Shown in pieces: positions 58,626-64,000 of a stretch of 64,000 bases of DNA. The stretch spans positions 5,741 through 69,740 of the forward strand of contig JBFLWY010000012.1 of the NCBI GenBank assembly GCA_040757355.1, given 5' to 3'. The notes beneath the pieces are model-generated. The model saw only the letters and a program-made list of their open reading frames with translations, was not told where the DNA came from and searched no databases. Numbering within the stretch: the first letter of the stretch is position 1; the number at the start of each line of letters is the position of its first letter. This DNA comes from DTYU01 sp040757355 (GTDB lineage: Bacteria; Bacillota; Desulfotomaculia; Desulfotomaculales; Ammonificaceae). Made by a program: the position numbers and the translations under genes.

Positions 58626-58730
58626 AGTTTTTCAATCCTTAGAAAGTCTGCAGCATTCTTGAAAGCCGCTCCGGGTGTAGGAGCGCTGTTTTTAAAGCGT
58701 ACTTAGTCGACTTTCGCACTTAACTTGCCG

Positions 58731-58819
58731 CTCAGGGCACAAGTTCTAAAAACGCCGCTGGCGTTGTCCCCTCACACTTCTCAATACTCCGGGGGACAAC
58801 AAACAGCACGGCTGTTCAA
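58731..58819 (-). repeat. Dispersed repeat, reverse copy of the 18.2-18.5 kb element
   Basis: CTCAGGGCACAAGTTCTAA (58731-58749) and AAACAGCACGGCTGTTCAA (58801-58819) are the reverse complements, with one mismatch in the first, of the outer ends of the element at 18253-18484. This copy lacks the nested CCCAGCACTCA unit, so it may represent the uninterrupted form. It lies between trmFO and xerC. Confidence 0.8.
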
Positions 58820-58846
58820 CACAACTGCGGGGGTTGAGGTACTCAG

Positions 58847-60157
58847 CTAAAACTCCAGCACGGACCGCCAGCCGTCAAGCGTTTTAAGCGCTCTCTGGGC
58901 CAGAAGCAGGTTTCGCCGCCGCTTGTCCCGCACATTTTCGCCAAGCGGCAGGAAAAGTCCGAAATTAACGTTCATCGGCTGGAAGTGTTTCGGGTCGGCG
59001 GTAGTGATGTAACGCATCATGGACCCGTGGGCCGTTTCCGGCGGAAATACAACGGGAGGGAGGCCCTTGGCCTGGCGGGCGGCACTTATGCCGGCAATCA
59101 GCCCGGCCGCCGCCGATTCCACATAACCTTCGACGCCGGTTATCTGTCCCGCAAAAAACAGCCCGGGACGTTTCTTACATTCGAGCGTGGGCTCTAAAAT
59201 CACAGGTGCATTCAGATAGGTATTGCGGTGCATCACGCCGTAGCGGATAAACTCCGCTTTCTCCAAACCCGGAATCAGCCGAAAAACCCGCTGCTGCTCC
59301 CCCCACTTTAGATTTGTCTGAAAGCCCACCATATTGAAAAGGGTGCCCTCGCGGTTGTCCTGCCTTAACTGAACCACCGCATAAGGCCGCTTGCCCGTTC
59401 GCGGGTCAATAAGGCCCACCGGTTTGAGCGGCCCGAAAAGAAGAGTCTCTCTACCACGAGCCGCAAGCGCCTCGACTGGCATGCAGCCCTCGAAGTGGGT
59501 CTCCTTTTCAAACGCTTTTAACGGCGTACGCTCCGCCGTCACCAGGGCTTCATAAAAACGGTCGTACTCCTCTTCGTTCATGGGGCAGTTAAGGTACGCG
59601 GCCTCACCTTTTCCGTAACGTGAGGACCAGAAGACCTTTTCTTGGTCAATTGAGTCGAGAGTAACTATCGGTGCCACCGCGTCGTAAAAGTAGAGGTATC
59701 CCTCACCCGTTAACTCCCCGACAGCCTTCGCCAGCGCTTCCGAGGTCAACGGCCCGGTAGCGATGATCGCCGGGGTATGCTCGGGAATTCCGGTACACTC
59801 CTCCCGCCTCACTTGTACCAAGGGGTGTTGGGAAACGGCTTCGGTTATGTACGCCGCAAAAGCCGTTCTGTCCACCGCCAAAGCACCGCCGGCAGGTACC
59901 CGGGTGTTGTCCGCCGCTCTGATTATTAAAGAGTCCAGCCGCCGCATCTCCTCCTTCAACAGTCCCACGGCGTTTTCCAGGGCCACGGCCCGCAGCGAAT
60001 TAGAGCAGACCAGTTCAGCAAAATCGCCGGTGTGATGCGCCGGCGTAAGCTTTTTCGGCCGCATTTCGTACAACACCACCGGCACGCCGCGCTGGGATAT
60101 TTGCCACGCCGCCTCCGCGCCTGCAAGACCCGCGCCGACTATCAACACCGGTTTCAC
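58847..60157 (-). CDS. trmFO: Folate/FAD-dependent tRNA (uracil-54) methyltransferase TrmFO
   Basis: Makes ribothymidine at tRNA position 54 using methylene-tetrahydrofolate. The 436-residue flavoprotein has the dinucleotide motif LIVGAGLAGAEAAWQISQRG, EMRPKKLTPAHHTGDFAELV, CSNSLRAVALENAVGLLKEE, CPMNEEEYDRFYEALVTAE, FFAGQITGVEGYVESAAAGL and YITTADPKHFQPMNVNFGLF. GTG at 60157 overlaps the topA stop in GTGA. The order dprA-topA-trmFO-xerC-hslVU-codY is standard for Firmicutes. Confidence 0.97.
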   Translation of the reverse strand: MKPVLIVGAGLAGAEAAWQISQRGVPVVLYEMRPKKLTPAHHTGDFAELVCSNSLRAVALENAVGLLKEEMRRLDSLIIRAADNTRVPAGGALAVDRTAFAAYITEAVSQHPLVQVRREECTGIPEHTPAIIATGPLTSEALAKAVGELTGEGYLYFYDAVAPIVTLDSIDQEKVFWSSRYGKGEAAYLNCPMNEEEYDRFYEALVTAERTPLKAFEKETHFEGCMPVEALAARGRETLLFGPLKPVGLIDPRTGKRPYAVVQLRQDNREGTLFNMVGFQTNLKWGEQQRVFRLIPGLEKAEFIRYGVMHRNTYLNAPVILEPTLECKKRPGLFFAGQITGVEGYVESAAAGLIAGISAARQAKGLPPVVFPPETAHGSMMRYITTADPKHFQPMNVNFGLFLPLGENVRDKRRRNLLLAQRALKTLDGWRSVLEF

Positions 60158-62268
60158 GTAACTTGCTCCCCCCCCGCCGGCAGTTTAAAGCCGCATTTCT
60201 TGTCCAGGCAGGTTACGATCTCTTGTTTGCGCGATTTCTTTTTCACCATTAAATTATCGCAGTTAGGGCACCTTTCCTTCACCGGCTCGTACCAGGTGGT
60301 AAATGTGCAACCCGGATAACGGCTGCAACCATAAAAAGGCCTTCCCTTTTTACTGCGTCTCAAAACCAGTTCCCCACCGCATTCCGGGCAAGGAACCCCC
60401 GTTCCCGTATTGAGAGCACGCGTGTTCCGGCACTCGGGGAATCCGGGACACGCCAGGAACTTACCGAAACGGCCTGTTCGAACAACCATCTGGCGCCCGC
60501 ACTTCTCACAGGTTTCATCAGAAACCTCTTCCGCAACCTTTATTCGCCCCAACTCCTGGTCCGCTTTAGACAGTTCCGCTTTAAAGGGCTCATAAAAATC
60601 CTTGAGCAGCCTGACCCAGTCGGCGTTCCCTTCTTCGACCGCATCGAGCTTATCCTCCATTTCTGCGGTGAATTCCACATCAATTACCCCGGGGAAGTAC
60701 GCCCTGAGTAATTCCACCACTGTTTTGCCGAGTTCAGTGGGGTGCAGGAACTTACTTTTGCGAACAACATATCCTCTCTTGATTATTGTCTCTATTGTAG
60801 GAGCATACGTGCTCGGGCGACCGATGCCGTTTTCCTCAAGCGCCTTTACCAGCGAAGCCTCCGAGTACCGGGGCGGAGGCTGCGTCCAGTGCTGCTTCGG
60901 CATTAACTCCAGGAGAGACACGCGTTCTCCTTCGCCCAGTTCGGGAAGGACATTCGACGAGTCCTCCTCTTCCACCTTTTCCCCGGTAAGCCGCAGGAAA
61001 CCGGGAAAGCGCACTGACATCCCCGTGGCCCGGAAAAGGTAGTGGCCGGCGTTGATATCCACCCGCGTCACGTCCAGAACCGCCGGTGCCATCCGGCTTG
61101 CAACAAACCGCTCCCAAATCAGGCTGTAAAGCTTCGCCTGATCCTCCGACAAGTATTTCTTCACTGAATCCGGAGACCGGAAAACCGACGTGGGTCTGAT
61201 AGCTTCATGTGCGTCTTGCACGCGGTTGTTTTTAAGAGTGTTGGCCTTAGATCCTTTATTGTTGCCCGCCTGCCTGTCGGCAGACACGGCGTAGTCCTTG
61301 CCGAATGTTGCGATAATGTATTCCGCGGCCTCTTTACGCACCGTGTCCGAAATCCGTACCGAATCGGTACGGATGTACGTGATTAAACCTACCGGCCCTT
61401 CCCTGCCCAAATCAATACCCTCGTAAAGCTGCTGTGCCACAAGCATCGTGCGCTGCGTGGTAAAGCCGAACCTGCGGTGGGCTTCCTGCTGCAGGGTACT
61501 GGTAGTGAACGGAAGGGGCGGTTTTTTAAGCTTCTCCTGCCTGGTCACCTGGGAAACAACAAACGGTTTGTCCTGAAGCGCGTGAAGGACTGCGTTCACA
61601 TCATCTTCTGAACGCAGGCTTATTTTTTCGTCCCCTTTTTTCGCAAGTCGCGCTTCAAAAGCAGGAGATTCTTTCTTACTCAGCCGCGCGGTAACCGTCC
61701 AGAACTCTTCCTGAACAAACGATTCGATCTCTTTCTCCCGGTCGCATATCAGGCGTACCGCAACCGACTGCACCCTGCCGGCGGAAAGACCGCGCTTCAC
61801 TTTTCGCCACAAAAGCGGGCTTAAGTTATAACCAACCAGTCTGTCGAGCACCCGCCGCGCTTGCTGTGCGTTGACCTGGTTGAAGTCAATGGGACGCGGC
61901 TTCTTCAGTGCTTCGGTAACTGCTGTTTTGGTTATCTCGTTAAACTCCACCCTGCAGGGGGCTTCAGCCGGAATGTTCAAGAGGCTGCAAATGTGCCACG
62001 CAATCGCCTCGCCTTCCCGGTCCGGGTCTGAGGCTAACAGCACCACGTCGGACTTGCTCAAGGCGCTTTTGAGGTCGCGAATCGCCTCACCCTTGCCCCT
62101 GATGGTTATGTATTTCGGGGTAAAACCGTTTGTCACATCTACTCCGATTTCGCTCTTAGGCAGATCCCGGACGTGCCCCATTGACGCCTTAACCACGTAC
62201 CGCTTCCCTAAAAACTTAGAAAGAGTCCTGGCTTTTGCCGGAGATTCAACAATAACCAGCGTTCTCAT
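60154..62268 (-). CDS. topA: DNA topoisomerase I
   Basis: Type IA enzyme that relaxes negative supercoils. The 704-residue protein has a Toprim domain (LVIVESPAKARTLSKFLG; LLASDPDREGEAIAWHICS), the nucleophile Tyr in VGLITYIRTDSVRISDTVRK, NGIGRPSTYAPTIETIIKRG and three C-terminal zinc ribbons (CEKCGRQMVVRTGRFGKFLA; CPECGGELVLRRSKKGRPFY; CPNCDNLMVKKKSRKQEIVT). ATG at 62268 gives the usual N-terminus; a GTG at 62283 is also in frame and neither has an ideal ribosome site. Confidence 0.97.
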   Translation of the reverse strand: MRTLVIVESPAKARTLSKFLGKRYVVKASMGHVRDLPKSEIGVDVTNGFTPKYITIRGKGEAIRDLKSALSKSDVVLLASDPDREGEAIAWHICSLLNIPAEAPCRVEFNEITKTAVTEALKKPRPIDFNQVNAQQARRVLDRLVGYNLSPLLWRKVKRGLSAGRVQSVAVRLICDREKEIESFVQEEFWTVTARLSKKESPAFEARLAKKGDEKISLRSEDDVNAVLHALQDKPFVVSQVTRQEKLKKPPLPFTTSTLQQEAHRRFGFTTQRTMLVAQQLYEGIDLGREGPVGLITYIRTDSVRISDTVRKEAAEYIIATFGKDYAVSADRQAGNNKGSKANTLKNNRVQDAHEAIRPTSVFRSPDSVKKYLSEDQAKLYSLIWERFVASRMAPAVLDVTRVDINAGHYLFRATGMSVRFPGFLRLTGEKVEEEDSSNVLPELGEGERVSLLELMPKQHWTQPPPRYSEASLVKALEENGIGRPSTYAPTIETIIKRGYVVRKSKFLHPTELGKTVVELLRAYFPGVIDVEFTAEMEDKLDAVEEGNADWVRLLKDFYEPFKAELSKADQELGRIKVAEEVSDETCEKCGRQMVVRTGRFGKFLACPGFPECRNTRALNTGTGVPCPECGGELVLRRSKKGRPFYGCSRYPGCTFTTWYEPVKERCPNCDNLMVKKKSRKQEIVTCLDKKCGFKLPAGGEQVT

Positions 62269-62283
62269 TCTCCTACAAATCAC

Positions 62284-62599
62284 TCCACGTTGAATTTACT
62301 TCTCAAAATGATTCTTCTATACCGGCCGCCTCATCCTTTAAAACGATTACCAAAATAATTCGTACTTATAACAGAAGACCGTTTTTTTAAAGAACCTTCA
62401 CCCAATACATCTGTTTCGAGCTTCAGCCTCAACTGATCTCCAGCCACCGTTATCATAGTACAATCTATATAAACCGGCCGTACAAGTTTATTCAATAACA
62501 CCCTGATGTGTACATAATTACAACTGCGAAAGTCGAATAATTATTATATTTTCTCTCTTAACCGTCCTTTTCACCTTTCTGACTTCCGGCTGCCGACCT
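62284..62599. other. 316-base AT-rich gap between dprA and topA
   Basis: No gene is visible. 62575-62610 carries TCTGACTTCCGGCTGCCGAC and TTAACTTCTGAA, a fragment of the TCAGAAGTC-type repeat. The remainder is AT-rich (TTATTATATTTTCTCTC) without a clear promoter or hairpin. Confidence 0.5.
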
Positions 62600-63670
62600 T
62601 TAACTTCTGAAATAAAGTCCTCCCGGCAATGACCGGATGAGACCTTTTAATTCAAGATATACAAGCCCCGCAAGCACCTTGTGCGCAGGCATCCCCGTCC
62701 GTTGAATCAGGTTTTCCTGGGATAGCATCTCGCGGCCCAACATTTCGAGCAGCTCAGCCTCCAAATCATTAAGCGCAGGTGTGCCGCGGATTTCCCCTAA
62801 GAGCGTACCGAGCCCGATACCTTCCAGTATATCCCCGGCACACGTCACCGGTCGGGCTCCCATCCTCAGCAGGTTATTGGGTCCCCTGCTTGCAGGACTT
62901 GTGACGTTGCCGGGAACCGCCATTACCTCCCGTCCCTGTTCAAGTGCCAGATCAGCGGTAATAAGCGCACCGCTCCGCTCTCCCGCCTCCACTACCACAA
63001 CCGCCCGGGAAAGCCCCGCAATGATGCGGTTGCGTACAGGAAACTGCCAGGGATGACCGTGCATACCCAGTGGAAACTCGCTGACAACCGCTCCTTTAAC
63101 CGCAATCTCTTCCATCAGCCGCTGGTTTTCGGAGGGGTAGCAGACGTCGAGTCCTGTGCCTAAAACTGCAACCGTCCTTCCCCCCGCCGCCAGGGTACCC
63201 CGGTGGGCGGCTGCGTCAATCCCCCTGGCAAGCCCGCTCACCACTGCAACACCGGCCTCGGCCAGCTCCCTGCCGAGGCGTTCCGCGACTGATCGCCCGT
63301 AGTTTGAACAGCGCCGCGTACCCACCACCGCCACAGCAGTTTCCGCGGGTCGTAACTCACCCCGGAAGAAAAGCGCCGCGGGAGGGTCGAATATTTCACG
63401 CAGCAAAGCCGGATAGTCATCGTCGATTAACGTGACGAAGCCGACCCCGGCCCGTTTCAGTTTATCCGTCTCCGACCCAATGTCGAGAACATCCCTGCGT
63501 TTTAACACCTCTTCCGCCTGCACTTTTCCTAAAACCGGAACCATGTCAGAAAGTGAAGCACTGAACGCCGCACGCGCACTGCTGCAGACCTTCAAAATGT
63601 CGTGACACCGCCGGGACTGCCCCGGAAGGAGAAGCTGCCAGGCCAAATAAAAGAGCCGCTCGTGTTCCAC
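62600..63670 (-). CDS. dprA: DNA-processing protein DprA (Smf)
   Basis: Loads RecA on incoming single-stranded DNA in transformation; also kept in non-competent species. The 356-residue protein has an N-terminal helical/HhH part (~1-70), the Rossmann-like core (YPALLREIFDPPAALFFRGE; VAVVGTRRCSNYGRSVAERL; VVSGLARGIDAAAHRGTLAA; LGTGLDVCYPSENQRLMEEI; FPVRNRIIAGLSRAVVVVEA; RSGALITADLALEQGREVMA) and a C-terminal winged helix (~290-356). GTG at 63670 follows CGGAGG. It heads the dprA-topA-trmFO order. Confidence 0.97.
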   Translation of the reverse strand: MEHERLFYLAWQLLLPGQSRRCHDILKVCSSARAAFSASLSDMVPVLGKVQAEEVLKRRDVLDIGSETDKLKRAGVGFVTLIDDDYPALLREIFDPPAALFFRGELRPAETAVAVVGTRRCSNYGRSVAERLGRELAEAGVAVVSGLARGIDAAAHRGTLAAGGRTVAVLGTGLDVCYPSENQRLMEEIAVKGAVVSEFPLGMHGHPWQFPVRNRIIAGLSRAVVVVEAGERSGALITADLALEQGREVMAVPGNVTSPASRGPNNLLRMGARPVTCAGDILEGIGLGTLLGEIRGTPALNDLEAELLEMLGREMLSQENLIQRTGMPAHKVLAGLVYLELKGLIRSLPGGLYFRS

Positions 63671-63690
63671 GTGACCTCCGAAAATAGACG

Positions 63691-63834
63691 TTTAACCTTA
63701 TACTGATAGCCCAGCACTCAGCGCGGCTTTTGAGCTTCGAAGAAGAAACCTTCATTAGCCTTAATAAAATGGTAGCTTTCAAACTTCAAGAACTGTACTG
63801 AGTGCTGTTCTGTGTTCTACGTTTATAAAAGTCC
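63691..63834 (-). repeat. Dispersed repeat, shortened copy 3
   Basis: In the same orientation as copy 2: ACTGATAGCCCAGCACTCAG, GAAACCTTCATTAGCC, GGTAGCTTTCAAACTTCAAG and a final ACTGAGTGCTGTTCTG (63798-63813). The middle ~90 bases present in copies 1 and 2 are missing. The remaining sequence to the window end (63835-64000) holds nothing I recognise. Confidence 0.8.
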
Positions 63835-64000
63835 AAAGCACAAAAAATTTAGCTTTTCAAGGCCGCTGCCGTATCTATCTATGGCAATACCCCCGCAATT
63901 ACCTTTCGTAAGCAACGCCGTTTCTCCTGCTCCAACGCCGATTTTCCAAAAAAGAATTTTTTCTAAACTAGCAGGATTCTGGTCCTTTGGAGTGAAATAA

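Overview
The window reads as chromosome from a Gram-positive, spore-forming anaerobe of the Clostridia, most like the Desulfotomaculum/Pelotomaculum group of Peptococcaceae. This is inferred from gene content and order (hslV-hslU-codY-rpsB-tsf-pyrH-frr-uppS-cdsA-dxr-rseP-ispG-proS, a long-form hpf, SLH surface anchoring, GerMN and YtvI-like proteins), frequent TTG/GTG starts with strong GGAGG-type ribosome sites, and a moderate G+C content (estimated by eye in the low-to-mid 50s percent). Nearly all genes lie on the minus strand. Only a GerMN protein, a chemoreceptor, a LysM protein and a histidine-kinase remnant lie on the plus strand.

Layout from left to right. 0-7.5 kb holds a split transketolase subunit (cut by the edge), a YitT-type membrane protein, prfB with its programmed frameshift, secA, a conserved hypothetical, hpf and a cold-shock gene. 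7.6-16.7 kb is the most notable locus: a sigma-A-like promoter, a cobalamin riboswitch and a terminator precede three exported proteins built from alpha-alpha-barrel, DUF4430 (transcobalamin C-domain-like), stalk and SLH modules. These are followed without a break by a complete ECF transporter (T, fused A-A and S). I read it as a B12-repressed surface capture and import system with the same two-domain logic as animal transcobalamin. 16.7-18.2 kb holds a GyrI-like protein, a decayed histidine kinase and the GerMN protein. 18.6-31.7 kb holds lysS, greA, an acyl-ACP-reductase-like gene and a cofactor run panG-panB-panC-panD-nadA-nadB-nadC-birA-coaX-dusB that makes pantothenate, NAD and biotinylated proteins and starts CoA synthesis. 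32.4-37.5 kb is accessory: an amidase, a chemoreceptor, a LysM protein and an MFS pump. 37.7-41.9 kb is a preQ0 cluster (queD, queC, DUF366, queE, folE) followed by a DUF4264 gene and surE. 42.6-58.6 kb is the housekeeping run proS to xerC. 58.8-63.7 kb holds trmFO, topA and dprA.

The long intergenic gaps are mostly filled by several families of dispersed non-coding repeats. The clearest is a ~240-bp element carrying CCCAGCACTCA/TGAGTGCTGGG motifs. It is present as two near-identical, oppositely oriented copies (about 32.2 and 53.7 kb) plus a shorter third copy near 63.7 kb, and a related ~100-bp unit occurs at three further sites. One copy separates rpsB from tsf. No tRNA, rRNA, CRISPR array, insertion-sequence transposase or prophage was seen.
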